Made by a program: the position numbers and the translations under genes. From Acetivibrio sp. MSJd-27 (GTDB lineage Bacteria; Bacillota; Clostridia; UMGS1840; HGM11507): a stretch of 64,000 nt of DNA. Below the pieces are notes generated by a model, which searched no databases, was not told the origin of the DNA, and saw only the letters and a list, made by a program, of their open reading frames with translations. The DNA lies in NCBI RefSeq assembly GCF_018918095.1, contig NZ_JAHLPV010000005.1, positions 1 to 64,000 of the forward strand, given 5' to 3'. This document shows positions 15,704 to 24,505 of the stretch, in pieces (positions within the stretch are counted from its first letter, which is position 1; each line of letters begins with the position of its first letter).

Positions 15704-16681
15704 TTATTCGTCCGGATATTGCAGCCCCCAATCTCTGCGGAGTTTTGTCATAATTTCCATGACATCTATGGTCTCCGCCAGATGCATGGAATCAACACTG
15801 TGGTTCAGAACCGCTTTTTCCATATCCATTATTTCATATTGCAGTGCATGAGCGGTTTTGCCTTCTGTGATTTCCTGCCGTTTTCCGGTTTCCGCATCCA
15901 CAATAACAGCTTTGTCTGCGCGGGGGTATTCCATGATTTCAATATATGCCCTTTCACAGCTGATGACAGCGCGTTTTGGCTGTTTTGAGTGAAGGCTTAA
16001 AGAAATCGCCGCCATCTGCTCCTCCCGATTCATCAGTAAAATTCCAGCTTGCTCATCAACGCCGGTAGAAGCCAATTTCACCTGGCTTAAAATATCCTCA
16101 GGCTGGCTGTCCATAAAGCTTCTCACTAAGCTTAGGGCGTAAACGCCGATATCCAAAAGCGCTCCGCCTGCCAGCTGAAGATTGAAAAAACGGCTATTCA
16201 TATTATATTCTTTCAAGCTGCCGAAATTCAGCTGAAGCATTTGAACCTTTCCCAAGGTTCCGCTTTTTACCATATTCCACAGTTTTTGATACAGCGGCAT
16301 ATGCCAAATCGTCATTGCCTCCGCCAGTATCACATCATGGTTTTCGGCCAAAGTGACAGCTTCCCTCAATTCGTTACTGTTGAGGGTAATGGATTTTTCA
16401 CACAGTACATGCTTACCATTTTTCAGTGCTGTACGCAGAAAATCGATATGCGTATTATGGGGCGTTGTGATGTAAATGATATCCACCAGGGGATCCCAAA
16501 ACATTTCATGAAAATCCCGATATACCTTTCGCACCTGATGTTTTTCAGCAAACGCCAGCGCTTTCCCCAGCGTTCTGTTTCCAACTGCATAGAGAGGCTT
16601 TCCCATTGCCGTCAGAGCCTGTGCCATTTCATTGGCAATGACACCGGTCCCTAAAACTGCCCAGCGAAGTTCTTTTTTCAT
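15704..16681 (-). CDS. Gfo/Idh/MocA-family NAD(P)-dependent oxidoreductase
   Basis: A 325-aa protein with an N-terminal Rossmann fold (AVLGTGVIANEMAQAL) and the family CEKSITLN loop, the counterpart of the EKP motif (here EKS), near residue 95, then the GGALLDIGVYAL segment of the C-terminal domain. These enzymes oxidise or reduce sugars, inositols and derived compounds. ATG 16681 has AAGGAG 9 nt upstream; ATG 16687 is too close. It lies only 15 nt after rsmA on the same strand. Confidence 0.8.
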   Translation of the reverse strand: MKKELRWAVLGTGVIANEMAQALTAMGKPLYAVGNRTLGKALAFAEKHQVRKVYRDFHEMFWDPLVDIIYITTPHNTHIDFLRTALKNGKHVLCEKSITLNSNELREAVTLAENHDVILAEAMTIWHMPLYQKLWNMVKSGTLGKVQMLQLNFGSLKEYNMNSRFFNLQLAGGALLDIGVYALSLVRSFMDSQPEDILSQVKLASTGVDEQAGILLMNREEQMAAISLSLHSKQPKRAVISCERAYIEIMEYPRADKAVIVDAETGKRQEITEGKTAHALQYEIMDMEKAVLNHSVDSMHLAETIDVMEIMTKLRRDWGLQYPDE

Positions 16682-16696
16682 TTCCATATTCTCCTT

Positions 16697-17551
16697 TTAG
16701 CGTTGAGACAACTGATCGGAAATTCGGCAAAAATCCTGAATGGATAGGGTTTCCCCCCGCACGGTGGGGGAATAGCCAAGCTCCTCCAAAATGGAGGTGA
16801 TTTCCTCCTTGGTCTGAGAGAAAAATCCGCTGTTGGACAGCCCGTTCAGTAATGTCTTGCGGCGCTGCAGAAAAACGGCTTTGACGGTTTTGAAATATAC
16901 GGCTTCGTCCTTGGGATTCACCTTGGGTGTTTTTAAGAGCTTCATCAGAACGATAGAGGAATCCACGCTTGGCTGCGGTGTAAAACAGTGGGGTTTCACA
17001 TCGCGGAGAATGGAGGCGTTGGTGTAATAGTCCACCATACAGGACAGAGCGCCGTAATCTTTTTCACGGCAGGTCGCTACCATTCGTTTTGCCACTTCCT
17101 TCTGCACCATTACTGTGATGCTTTTGAGCGGGTATCGTTTTTCCAGCAGAGCGGATACGATGGGCGTAGTAATATAATAGGGAAGATTTGCGACGACGAC
17201 AGTATCTTCATTTTGGATGATTTGATTCAGATCGGTTTTCAGCACATCGGCATTGATTAGATGAAAATTTTCTGCCGAACCAAATAAATCGGTAAGAACA
17301 GGAATCAAATTCGAATCCAATTCAATAGCGGTTACATCCTTTGCGGCTTCCAAAAGAGATTGGGTCAGACTGCCAAATCCCGGTCCAATTTCGATTACGC
17401 TGGTGTTTCTTGTGATACCAGTGCCGACAATGGTGTCCTCCACCACGCTTTCATCAATCAAAAAATTTTGTCCCAGTCCTTTTTTAAAACGGAACCCATA
17501 CCGTTCACATAGTTCTTTGACTATTTTAGGGTTTGTCACTCTGTCTGTCAT
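16697..17551 (-). CDS. rsmA: 16S rRNA adenine dimethyltransferase (KsgA/RsmA)
   Basis: Methylates A1518 and A1519 of 16S rRNA in late small-subunit assembly. The 284-aa protein begins MTDRVTNPKIVKELCERYGF, then KKGLGQNFLIDESV, SAM-binding VIEIGPGFGSLTQSLL, and catalytic NLPYYITTPI, all diagnostic. ATG 17551 is preferred over the upstream in-frame start at 17593 because AGAGAGGA sits 6 nt before it and family homology begins there. It may be co-transcribed with the oxidoreductase gene downstream. Confidence 0.95.
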   Translation of the reverse strand: MTDRVTNPKIVKELCERYGFRFKKGLGQNFLIDESVVEDTIVGTGITRNTSVIEIGPGFGSLTQSLLEAAKDVTAIELDSNLIPVLTDLFGSAENFHLINADVLKTDLNQIIQNEDTVVVANLPYYITTPIVSALLEKRYPLKSITVMVQKEVAKRMVATCREKDYGALSCMVDYYTNASILRDVKPHCFTPQPSVDSSIVLMKLLKTPKVNPKDEAVYFKTVKAVFLQRRKTLLNGLSNSGFFSQTKEEITSILEELGYSPTVRGETLSIQDFCRISDQLSQR

Positions 17552-17578
17552 ACGCAATCCTCTCTTGTTCGGTTTTGA

Positions 17579-17605
17579 AAAAAAGGCGCGCACTGCGCGC
17601 CTTTT
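17579..17605 (-). terminator. Intrinsic terminator after the AGE epimerase gene
   Basis: GGCGCGC and GCGCGCC form a 7-bp GC stem flanked by A and T runs, so it works in the minus direction (T-run toward 17577). It separates the epimerase gene from rsmA. Confidence 0.85.
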
Positions 17606-17608
17606 GCA

Positions 17609-18793
17609 TTACTGTTCTTCGATCATTTTGCCCAGTTCTTTGGAAACCAGCATCAGGCATCTGGGATAGTGGAAGGGACCTTTGAAGATGGAACCCTTCA
17701 AATCTTTGGACACGGTGCCGTCTTTTCTCAGATATCCGTACCACTCGCCGTACTCCATATCCCGGAAATGGGAGAATGCGTAATCGTGAACCATTTCAAA
17801 CTTATTCAGATATTCCTCTTTTCCGGTTTGCTGGTATGCCATAATAAAGGCGATGAGCGCTTCATTGTGAGGCCACCACAGACGCAGTTCGGCTTCCAGC
17901 GGTTCCACCGGCTTGCCCTCGACATCTACAAAATAAGTGATTCCTTTCGATTCCTTATCCCAGCCGATTTCAAAAGACCAATCCAAGATGGTAAGAGCCG
18001 TTTCCAACAAATCCTTATCTTTGCGGTATTCTGCTTCTGTCATGATAAACCAGGACGCTTCAATCGCATGACCCGGATTGACGAGCCGACCTTTCTGAGA
18101 ATTCAAGTACTGTCCTTTTGGAGAGACATTTTCCAGAACCGCTTTCAGCTGCGGCTGCATGTGGAGCTTGACTTCCGAAAGAAACATGTCGATGTTCTTA
18201 TTGTATTCCGCTTCATTCGCAGGATCAGCAGAACGGAGAATCTGAGTGGTTGCCAGCATAATCATCGGGTTTGCCAGCGTTATAGAACCCGGCAGATCCG
18301 GATTGAATTTCGGAGGAAGTTTTTCCGGGTGAAGGAAAAGATCAAGGGCCAAGGTATAGGTCTTTTTGGCCAAATCAAGTGCTTCCTGCTTTTTTGTCAC
18401 AATAAAATACTGCGCCAGCGCAATCACGGCAAAAGTTTCCGAGAAGTAATAGCGCCGTTTCTGGATATAGGTCCCTTCTCTTGTCACTGTGAACGGCATT
18501 CTGCCATCCTCCAGATAGCAGTGGTTTTTGATGAACTCATATCCGCAGTCCGCAGCTTTCAGCCATTCGTCACGGACGCCGAACTCGGTCATCAGCTTGG
18601 ACAGTGTCCAGAGCATCCGCCCCTGAAACCATACGGATTTGTCGGTGGAATAAACCTCGCCTTTCCGATCCAGGCAGGTAAAATAACCGCCATACTCATA
18701 ATCCACTCCGGTCTTCAGCCAGAAAGGAATACAATCGTTTAGCAGGGCATCTTCATAATACTGTTTCCATTCTTTTAATTTTTCTTTCGACAT
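17609..18793 (-). CDS. AGE-family epimerase/isomerase (N-acylglucosamine 2-epimerase or cellobiose 2-epimerase type)
   Basis: A 394-aa (alpha/alpha)6-barrel protein. MSKEKLKEWKQYYEDALLNDCIPFW, GGYFTCLDRKGEVY, KSVWFQGRMLWTL, NPGHAIEASWFI and WWPHNEALIAF are hallmarks, including the catalytic histidines in PGHAIE and PHNEAL. The sequence fits N-acylglucosamine 2-epimerase at least as well as cellobiose 2-epimerase; the neighbours give no sialic acid context. GGAG stands 8 nt before ATG 18793. It has its own terminator. Confidence 0.85.
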   Translation of the reverse strand: MSKEKLKEWKQYYEDALLNDCIPFWLKTGVDYEYGGYFTCLDRKGEVYSTDKSVWFQGRMLWTLSKLMTEFGVRDEWLKAADCGYEFIKNHCYLEDGRMPFTVTREGTYIQKRRYYFSETFAVIALAQYFIVTKKQEALDLAKKTYTLALDLFLHPEKLPPKFNPDLPGSITLANPMIMLATTQILRSADPANEAEYNKNIDMFLSEVKLHMQPQLKAVLENVSPKGQYLNSQKGRLVNPGHAIEASWFIMTEAEYRKDKDLLETALTILDWSFEIGWDKESKGITYFVDVEGKPVEPLEAELRLWWPHNEALIAFIMAYQQTGKEEYLNKFEMVHDYAFSHFRDMEYGEWYGYLRKDGTVSKDLKGSIFKGPFHYPRCLMLVSKELGKMIEEQ

Positions 18794-19011
18794 GACACAT
18801 TCTCCTATATTAAAATATAAATTTTATTTACATGCTTTTCCTATTTATTTATATTAGCACATTCGGATGGATTTCACAATCATTTCTTTTCACATTTATT
18901 GCCGAAATGGCATCCGAAAAATAAGATTTGCCTTTCCTTGATTTATTTTTCCCCAAAAATTTTCGAAAATTTTCGAAATAAGATAAATTTGTACGGAAAT
19001 AGCAAAATCTC
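18794..19011. other. Noncoding AT-rich stretch before rpmH
   Basis: No gene is visible in this gap. It contains two direct copies of AAAATTTTCG (about 18957-18976) followed by AAATAAG. dnaA usually lies upstream of rpmH and is absent. I see no set of DnaA boxes (TTATCCACA), so I do not call an origin. Confidence 0.6.
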
Positions 19012-19040
19012 TTGACAATCACAGTGAATTTCATTATAAT
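19012..19040 (+). promoter_or_regulatory. Consensus SigA promoter of rpmH
   Basis: Perfect TTGACA (19012-19017), 17-nt spacer, perfect TATAAT (19035-19040); expected to be one of the strongest promoters in the window. Confidence 0.9.
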
Positions 19041-19104
19041 AAATGTGTTTTACAGGTTTCGTGCGCGCAAAACAGCGTGTATGGGATTAAAAGGAGGTGC
19101 GCAG

Positions 19105-19239
19105 ATGAAAAGAACATATCAGCCGAAAAAGAGACAGAGAAGCAGAGAGCATGGCTTCCGGAAAAGAATGAGAACCAGAAATGGAAGAAAGGTTCTGGCC
19201 AGAAGAAGATTGAAAGGCAGAAAAAAATTAAGTGCTTAA
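19105..19239 (+). CDS. rpmH: 50S ribosomal protein bL34
   Basis: A 44-aa, strongly basic protein, [20 protein letters not shown] to KGRKKLSA, full length for bL34. AAAAGGAGGT lies 7 nt upstream of ATG 19105. The longer frame that opens at 19012 is upstream sequence and includes the promoter. First gene of the rpmH-rnpA-yidD-yidC-jag cluster. Confidence 0.97.
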   Translation: MKRTYQPKKRQRSREHGFRKRMRTRNGRKVLARRRLKGRKKLSA

Positions 19240-19242
19240 TAC

Positions 19243-19368
19243 ACAAAAGTCGTAAAATGTGCTTTGACACATTTCTATTTGGACTTTTATGAAACCGGCA
19301 AAACTGCGGCATTGCGCCGCGGGGTGCCGAGGTTATAAAAAGTGCCGTATCTTCTGCGGCATTTTTTT
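19243..19368 (+). terminator. Two hairpins between rpmH and rnpA, the second an intrinsic terminator/attenuator
   Basis: AAAAGTC/GACTTTT (about 19245-19291) encloses AAATGTG/CACATTT. Further on TGCCG (19343-19347) pairs with CGGCA (19357-19361), followed by seven T (19362-19368). The second would end most transcripts after rpmH and lower rnpA output, in line with the need for far more L34 than RNase P protein. Confidence 0.7.
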
Positions 19369-19388
19369 CACATTTGGAGAAATTTAGG

Positions 19389-19721
19389 ATGCAGCGAACC
19401 ATATCTTTAAAGGAAAACAGGGATTTCGGCCGTGTCTATCGAAGAGGAAAAAGCATTGCCGGAGATTGTCTGGTACTTTATTACCGAAAGAATAATCTGG
19501 GGATGAACCGTTTGGGGTTGACCGCCAGTAAAAAAGTCGGCAAAGCTGTTGTCCGCAACCGTGTCAGAAGACTGATTAAGGAAAATTTCCGCCTTCTGGA
19601 GGACAAGATACCGCTTTCCTATGATCTTGTCATCGTTGCGCGTGTGAAAGCTGCCGGCAGCGACTATCAGAAAATAGGCGGATGTCTCAGATACCTCCTT
19701 CGGAAAAGCTCCCTTTTGTAA
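19389..19721 (+). CDS. rnpA: Ribonuclease P protein component
   Basis: Basic 110-aa subunit of RNase P, which trims tRNA 5' ends. MQRTISLKENRDFGRVYRRGKS and the RNR-type signature AVVRNRVRRLIKENFR are diagnostic. GGAG lies about 9 nt before ATG 19389. Preceded by the attenuator hairpin after rpmH and followed by yidD after 133 nt. Confidence 0.96.
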   Translation: MQRTISLKENRDFGRVYRRGKSIAGDCLVLYYRKNNLGMNRLGLTASKKVGKAVVRNRVRRLIKENFRLLEDKIPLSYDLVIVARVKAAGSDYQKIGGCLRYLLRKSSLL

Positions 19722-19854
19722 ATAGGACGGGGCTTTCTTTTTCATTTTGGCAGTTTGCAGCACAGCTTAAAATTTTGCTTGCCTGTTCGCTTTTTGGACA
19801 GGCTTTCCGAAGGAATCGTCGGGAAAAACCTTATGAAACGAATCGGGTTTTGAG

Positions 19855-20064
19855 ATGAAAAAGATTGTTATCTGTTTGATTCAATGGTACAGAAGAAATT
19901 TGTCGCCATTGAAGAAATATCCTACCTGCCGTTTTTTGCCCACCTGTTCGGAGTATGCCGTGCTTGCAATTGAGAAGTACGGACTTTTAAAGGGCGGTGT
20001 GAAAACGGTTTATCGAATTTTGAGATGCAACCCTTTTTGTAAGGGAGGCGTCGATTACCCGTAA
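19855..20064 (+). CDS. yidD: Membrane protein insertion efficiency factor YidD
   Basis: A 69-aa protein; the conserved [27 protein letters not shown], with its three family cysteines, and [16 protein letters not shown] are clear. Inner-face membrane-associated protein that helps YidC. The gap of 133 nt from rnpA contains only a weak hairpin. Confidence 0.95.
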   Translation: MKKIVICLIQWYRRNLSPLKKYPTCRFLPTCSEYAVLAIEKYGLLKGGVKTVYRILRCNPFCKGGVDYP

Positions 20065-20090
20065 ATTACTGAAAATTAGGAAGTGAATCT

Positions 20091-20966
20091 ATGTATTTTT
20101 TAGGTACCCCTATCGGCTTTGTCATGAATTTTATTTATGATTTCATAGGGAATTATGGTTTGTCAATTATTTTGCTGTCCACATTTGTGAAACTTTGTAC
20201 GTTGCCGCTTACACTTAAGCAGCAAAAATCTATGGCGGCGATGCAGCAGGTTCAGCCATTGATGACAGAAATTCAGAATAAATATAAAAATGACAAAGAG
20301 AAACAGTCTACGGAAATGATGAAACTGTATAAGCAGTACAATATCAGCCCCATGTCCGGCTGTCTGCCAATGTTGATTCAGTTTCCTATTCTGTTTGGTC
20401 TTTATGCGGCGGTAGCGAAGCCGCTTACTTACATGCTGCGGCTGACGGCAGAACAGATCACAGCGATTGCGCAGGCGCTGAATTTTAACATGCCAGCCAA
20501 TTCCTTTACCGCTGAAATGAGTTTGGCTCAGCAGATGAGCCTGCCGGAGAATATTGCGAATATTCAGGCTTTGGTGCCCAATGTACATGCCATTGATTTT
20601 AATTTTTTGGGATTAAATTTGGCACAGACCCCCAGCTTTTCCGTTCCGTCAATCATTTGGATTTTGCCGGTATTATCGGCAGGTCTCAGCTTTTTATCCA
20701 GCTATATTATGCAGCCGAAACAAAAGAGCAATGATGACAACCCAATGGCTTCCACCACCAAAATGATGACCTATTTTATGCCGCTGATGATTCTCTGGAT
20801 TGGTTTCAGCGTGCCGGCGGGCTTAAGCCTTTACTGGGTAGTGAACAGTGCTTTGCAGATTCTGCAGTATTTTACAATTGATAAAAAAGCGAAAATGAAA
20901 ATAGCGACTGAAATTGCCGCTTCATCGATTACAACAGAAGCGGTCAAGAAGAAAAAAAGGAGGTAA
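20091..20966 (+). CDS. yidC: Membrane protein insertase YidC/OxaI
   Basis: A 291-aa protein of the Gram-positive short type: five membrane segments, the conserved KLCTLPLTLKQQKSMAAMQQVQP after the first helices, MLIQFPILFGLY, and a basic C-terminal tail (VKKKKRR). I see no lipobox, unlike the SpoIIIJ lipoproteins of Bacillus. It overlaps the ribosome binding site of jag. Confidence 0.94.
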   Translation: MYFLGTPIGFVMNFIYDFIGNYGLSIILLSTFVKLCTLPLTLKQQKSMAAMQQVQPLMTEIQNKYKNDKEKQSTEMMKLYKQYNISPMSGCLPMLIQFPILFGLYAAVAKPLTYMLRLTAEQITAIAQALNFNMPANSFTAEMSLAQQMSLPENIANIQALVPNVHAIDFNFLGLNLAQTPSFSVPSIIWILPVLSAGLSFLSSYIMQPKQKSNDDNPMASTTKMMTYFMPLMILWIGFSVPAGLSLYWVVNSALQILQYFTIDKKAKMKIATEIAASSITTEAVKKKKRR

Positions 20967-20973
20967 CCGTGTG

Positions 20974-21630
20974 ATGAAAGAAGTTACAGCCACCGGAAAA
21001 ACGATTGACAGTGCCATAGAGACTGCGTTGTCCCAGTTGGGAGTAAGCAGGGACGATGTAGAGATCGAAATTATAGAAAATCCGGCAAAGGGTGTGCTGG
21101 GTATCTTTGGACAGAAAGATGCAAAAATTCTTGTCAAAGTGAAAGAGTCTCCCGAAATAACAATGGCTGAATTTGTAGAGACGATTCTGACAAAAATGGG
21201 GATCGAGGCAAAGGTCGCGGCAGCCATAGATGGATCGCGTATTACACTGGATGTATCAGGTCCTGATATGGGAATCGTGATTGGCCGCCGCGGCGAAACT
21301 CTGGATGCCCTGCAGCAAATTGCGCAGCTGTATGTCAATCGGATTTATGAAGAATATTATAAAATTCGTATTGATACGGAAAATTACCGTGCAAAGCGGG
21401 AAGAGGCACTTATTATTCTGGCAAAGGGCTTGGCAAAAAAAGTATTAAAGACCCGTAAAGAAGTAGCTTTGGAGCCTATGAAGGCATACGAGAGAAGAAT
21501 CATTCACACAACCCTTCAGGATTATAACCGCATTTCAACGCACAGTATTGGAGAGGAGCCAAACCGTCGTCTGGTGGTGAGCTACCGTTACTCCAATGCG
21601 CCCAAGGGAAACAAAAAAGAAGAGAAATAA
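20974..21630 (+). CDS. jag: Jag / KhpB RNA-binding protein (KH and R3H)
   Basis: A 219-aa protein with an N-terminal Jag domain (AIETALSQLGVSRDD...GVLGIFGQKDAKI), a KH domain (GIVIGRRGETLDALQ) and an R3H domain (PMKAYERRIIHTTLQ). Binds RNA with KhpA and influences cell elongation in Firmicutes. AGGAGG stands 10 nt before ATG 20974; a GTG one codon earlier is possible. Usually mnmE and mnmG follow; here the cluster stops. Confidence 0.93.
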   Translation: MKEVTATGKTIDSAIETALSQLGVSRDDVEIEIIENPAKGVLGIFGQKDAKILVKVKESPEITMAEFVETILTKMGIEAKVAAAIDGSRITLDVSGPDMGIVIGRRGETLDALQQIAQLYVNRIYEEYYKIRIDTENYRAKREEALIILAKGLAKKVLKTRKEVALEPMKAYERRIIHTTLQDYNRISTHSIGEEPNRRLVVSYRYSNAPKGNKKEEK

Positions 21631-21716
21631 AACAGACTGCCGAAAAACTCGGTCTACCGCAAACAATAACCGAGAAAAGATAGAAAGAAATATATTGAAT
21701 GAATTTCACTATTCAA

Positions 21717-21751
21717 AATGCCAATGGCTCCATTGAGGGACCATTGGCATT
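21717..21751 (+). terminator. Terminator after jag
   Basis: AATGCCAATGG and CCATTGGCATT form an 11-bp stem with a 13-nt loop, followed by GCTTGCTTTTT. A second pair of hairpins (CCGCTTGT/ACAAGCGG, GGTGCA/TGCACC) at about 21776-21822 probably terminates the convergent acetyltransferase gene. Confidence 0.75.
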
Positions 21752-21863
21752 GCTTGCTTTTTGCAGCCTGAGATCCGCTTGTTGATAAAGGCGACAAGCG
21801 GACCGGTGCAATTCTGCACCGATCTTTTCAATAGCGGACTATATGTCTGACTTTTCGACAATG

Positions 21864-22403
21864 TTATTCCAGTCTATATTCCAATTGGCAATCACATGGT
21901 TCCGCTTCGGTCAATGATGGATCATATTCCTCCGCCTCCAAACAGCCTACCGCATGATAAAAGGCCTGTGTCTCCCTTGCGGAATGAGAAGAGATATACA
22001 GTTTCCGGCCGCTCAGTTCTCTTGCTTTATTGCAGGCCAGATAAAACAGGTGTCTGCCGATACCTTTTCCGCGCATGTCCGCAGAGACGTGAAGGCTGGA
22101 GAGCTGCAAATACTGTTTTTGGCTTCCGAAAAGTCTGCTTTCCACGGAACAGAATCCTTTCAGCTTTTTATCATAAAAAGCGCCGAATACGCCGCCGCCT
22201 GTATCAATGGTGTTTTTCAGACAATGGCACAAGATTTCATATTCTTTTTCTCCCCATTGCTCGGTAAATGAAATGTTTTTTAATATCCAGCCACATTCTT
22301 CTTTCCGCCAGCACTGGGTTACTTTCTGAAAACGATCGAAATCGGAAAATAATTGGGGAGAAATTTCTTTTTGGAAAATTGTTCGAAAAATAATCCGTTC
22401 CAT
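21864..22403 (-). CDS. GNAT-family N-acetyltransferase
   Basis: A 179-aa protein with the acetyl-CoA-binding motif SADMRGKGIGRHLFYLA (about residues 111-127), followed by ARELSGRKLYISSHSARETQAFYHAVGC, which fits amino-group acetyltransferases that act on small molecules. The substrate is unknown. AAGGAGAG lies 5 nt before the ATG at 22403. Convergent with jag. Confidence 0.8.
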   Translation of the reverse strand: MERIIFRTIFQKEISPQLFSDFDRFQKVTQCWRKEECGWILKNISFTEQWGEKEYEILCHCLKNTIDTGGGVFGAFYDKKLKGFCSVESRLFGSQKQYLQLSSLHVSADMRGKGIGRHLFYLACNKARELSGRKLYISSHSARETQAFYHAVGCLEAEEYDPSLTEAEPCDCQLEYRLE

Positions 22404-22500
22404 AATGCTCTCCTTCTCTTTTCTGTGCTGAAAAATTTTATCACAGAAAACCGGAGACTGTCAAGGAAGAAAAAATTCACTTCGGCAGCTCTAAAATAGC

Positions 22501-22529
22501 TTTACAAAAGAAAACGAAAATGTTAAAAT
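22501..22529 (+). promoter_or_regulatory. Promoter of the glucokinase gene
   Basis: TTTACA (22501-22506), 17-nt spacer, TAAAAT (22524-22529), about 30 nt before the start codon. Confidence 0.6.
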
Positions 22530-22558
22530 AAATCAGAATGTTAAGGAGGAATGGCAGC

Positions 22559-23506
22559 ATGTATTACATAGGTGTGGATGTGGGCGGAACCAATATTGCC
22601 ACAGGCTTAATCTCGCAGGATGGTAAGATGATTACCAAAACATCTGTAAAAACGCTTGGGGATCGAGCGCCCGAAGAAATCACGAAAGATATCTATCAAA
22701 CGATTGAAACGATAATGCAGGAAACCGGGACACCACTTTCTGAAATCGGCGGTATCGGTATGGGGATTCCGGGCTGTTTCAACAATGATACCGGAGTGGT
22801 TATTGAGACAAATAATATGAATCTTTCCGGGTTCAACCTATTTGAGGAACTGAAAAGATATATCAATAAACCAATGATGATGGCGAATGACGCAAACTGT
22901 GCGGCTTTGGGAGAAGCGGCTTACGGGGCTGCAAAGGGATATGACGATGTCATTATGATCACCATCGGTACCGGTATTGGCGGTGGCTTTGTCTGTAATG
23001 GAAAGGTTTATAACGGATTTAACGGTGCTGCGATGGAAGTCGGGCACATTTGCATCGATCTGAAGGGAAAGAAATGTAACTGCGGTCGTGTTGGCTGTTG
23101 GGAGCGGTATGCGTCCGCAACCGCATTGATTGAACTGACAAAGGAGATTATGGAAAAAAATCCGGATAGCGAAATGCATGCTTATGTATCAGAACATGGC
23201 GGCGAAGTCAGCGGCAGAACTGCTTTTGACTGCGCGCGCAAGGGGGACAGGGCAGCCAATGAAGTGGTGGATACCTTTGTGTATTATCTGGGAAGCGGCA
23301 TTGTGGACTTGATCAATCTGTTTCAGCCGGCTGTTATTATTGTAGGCGGCGGCGTCTCCAACGAAGGAGACTACCTGATGGAAAAGCTTAAGAATTTTGC
23401 AAAAGGCTACTCCTATGCCAGCACGAAAATTCCACAGCCGGAATTTAAAAAGGCAGAGCTGGGAAATGACGCGGGAATCATCGGCGCAGGGATGCTCTTG
23501 GTGTAA
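22559..23506 (+). CDS. glk: ROK-family glucokinase
   Basis: A 315-aa sugar kinase, ATP-dependent phosphorylation of glucose in the cytoplasm. IGVDVGGTNIATGLI is the phosphate loop, GIGIPGCFN and NDANCAALGEA the sugar site, and CNCGRVGCWERYAS the zinc-binding ROK signature. AAGGAGG lies 9 nt before ATG 22559; the ATG at 22538 precedes this site and is rejected. Single-gene unit with its own promoter and terminator. Confidence 0.9.
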   Translation: MYYIGVDVGGTNIATGLISQDGKMITKTSVKTLGDRAPEEITKDIYQTIETIMQETGTPLSEIGGIGMGIPGCFNNDTGVVIETNNMNLSGFNLFEELKRYINKPMMMANDANCAALGEAAYGAAKGYDDVIMITIGTGIGGGFVCNGKVYNGFNGAAMEVGHICIDLKGKKCNCGRVGCWERYASATALIELTKEIMEKNPDSEMHAYVSEHGGEVSGRTAFDCARKGDRAANEVVDTFVYYLGSGIVDLINLFQPAVIIVGGGVSNEGDYLMEKLKNFAKGYSYASTKIPQPEFKKAELGNDAGIIGAGMLLV

Positions 23507-23552
23507 TCCCGCTTTGTGAAACTGTCGTAATCTGTAAAAAAGAAAGAGATGA

Positions 23553-23600
23553 AAAAGCAAGCAGCGCTATGGAGTGAATCCATTTGCATTGCTTGCTTTT
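23553..23600. terminator. Terminator after glucokinase
   Basis: AAAAGCAAGCA and TGCTTGCTTTT form an 11-bp arm pair around a 26-nt loop that itself contains ATGGA/TCCAT. Works in both directions. Confidence 0.75.
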
Positions 23601-23677
23601 CTATTCTGGAAGCCATTTGCGGTGGTGCGTCTGGAAAAAAGCATTTTTTCGCTGACTCTAATCCGTGAAATCAGAAT

Positions 23678-24505
23678 TTAAATATTTTTCATTCGTCCGA
23701 CCAATATATCCAGATCGACTGTTATCTCAGAAAAATCAGCGGCTTTTTGAATGTCCACATGAAAAGTCATAGGTGTCATTTTCAAAAAATCGATGCGCTG
23801 TTCCGGCGTGAGGGAAAAGGTGGCGGATGATTTTTGAATTTTCAGAATTTCTGCATATTTCTTAAAATGGCTGATAATATCCCCGCCCTTATATCTGGAA
23901 GCGTTTAACTGTCCGGATACAGCGCTTCGAATCTCCTTTAAGTAGTCTTCTCCCGGAACGACTTTAATAAGAATACCTTGGGGAGATAAAACCCGCTGAA
24001 ACTCACGGTAGTTTGCCGGCGTTAAAATATTGAGGACGGCATTCATGGAATCATTTCTCAATGGAATCTTGGCAAGATCAGCGACCATCCATTTGACATT
24101 TTTCGATCTTTTGGCAGCGAGGGTAACAGCTTCTTTTACTACGTCTAATCCAAATCCGTCCATTTGGCTGTCTTTCGTCAAAAAGGAGGCATAAAAACCT
24201 TCTCCGCAGCCAGCATCCAGAAAACGGCAGACAGTATCACTGCTATATGCAGTTAGAATATTCTGCACAGCTTCTGCAGCGCGATCGTAAAATCCGGAAT
24301 CAAAAATACGCCCGCGGCTTTCAAAGAGAAATTTTTCATAGGGCTGTCTTTTCGGATTGGTTAAAAAGTTTACATAGCCTTTGGAGGAAACATCGAAGCA
24401 ATGTCCTTTTTGACAGAGAAAGCTTTGCTCTTTTGCAGCAAATGCTTCCCCGCAAAGGGGGCAGCGGAATGCATCCGCATGGTTGATCAAAATGTTATTT
24501 TTCAT
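23678..24505 (-). CDS. Putative rRNA (guanine-N1-)-methyltransferase, RlmA-like
   Basis: A 275-aa protein with an N-terminal zinc-binding domain (CPLCGEAF, then CQKGHCFD) and a SAM-binding domain (CRFLDAGCGEGFYASFLT). GYVNFL after the zinc ligands is characteristic of RlmA/TlrB, which methylate G745 or G748 of 23S rRNA. Which position is modified cannot be told. AAGGAG lies 5 nt before the ATG at 24505. Confidence 0.85.
   Translation of the reverse strand: MKNNILINHADAFRCPLCGEAFAAKEQSFLCQKGHCFDVSSKGYVNFLTNPKRQPYEKFLFESRGRIFDSGFYDRAAEAVQNILTAYSSDTVCRFLDAGCGEGFYASFLTKDSQMDGFGLDVVKEAVTLAAKRSKNVKWMVADLAKIPLRNDSMNAVLNILTPANYREFQRVLSPQGILIKVVPGEDYLKEIRSAVSGQLNASRYKGGDIISHFKKYAEILKIQKSSATFSLTPEQRIDFLKMTPMTFHVDIQKAADFSEITVDLDILVGRMKNI

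Noticed and set aside
17669-18742. 357-codon plus-strand frame over the AGE epimerase gene
   Set aside because: The minus strand carries the complete family motifs and its own ribosome binding site and terminator.
18955-18980. Possible origin-like AAAATTTTCG repeats before rpmH
   Set aside because: Only two copies, no DnaA boxes and no dnaA or dnaN gene nearby.
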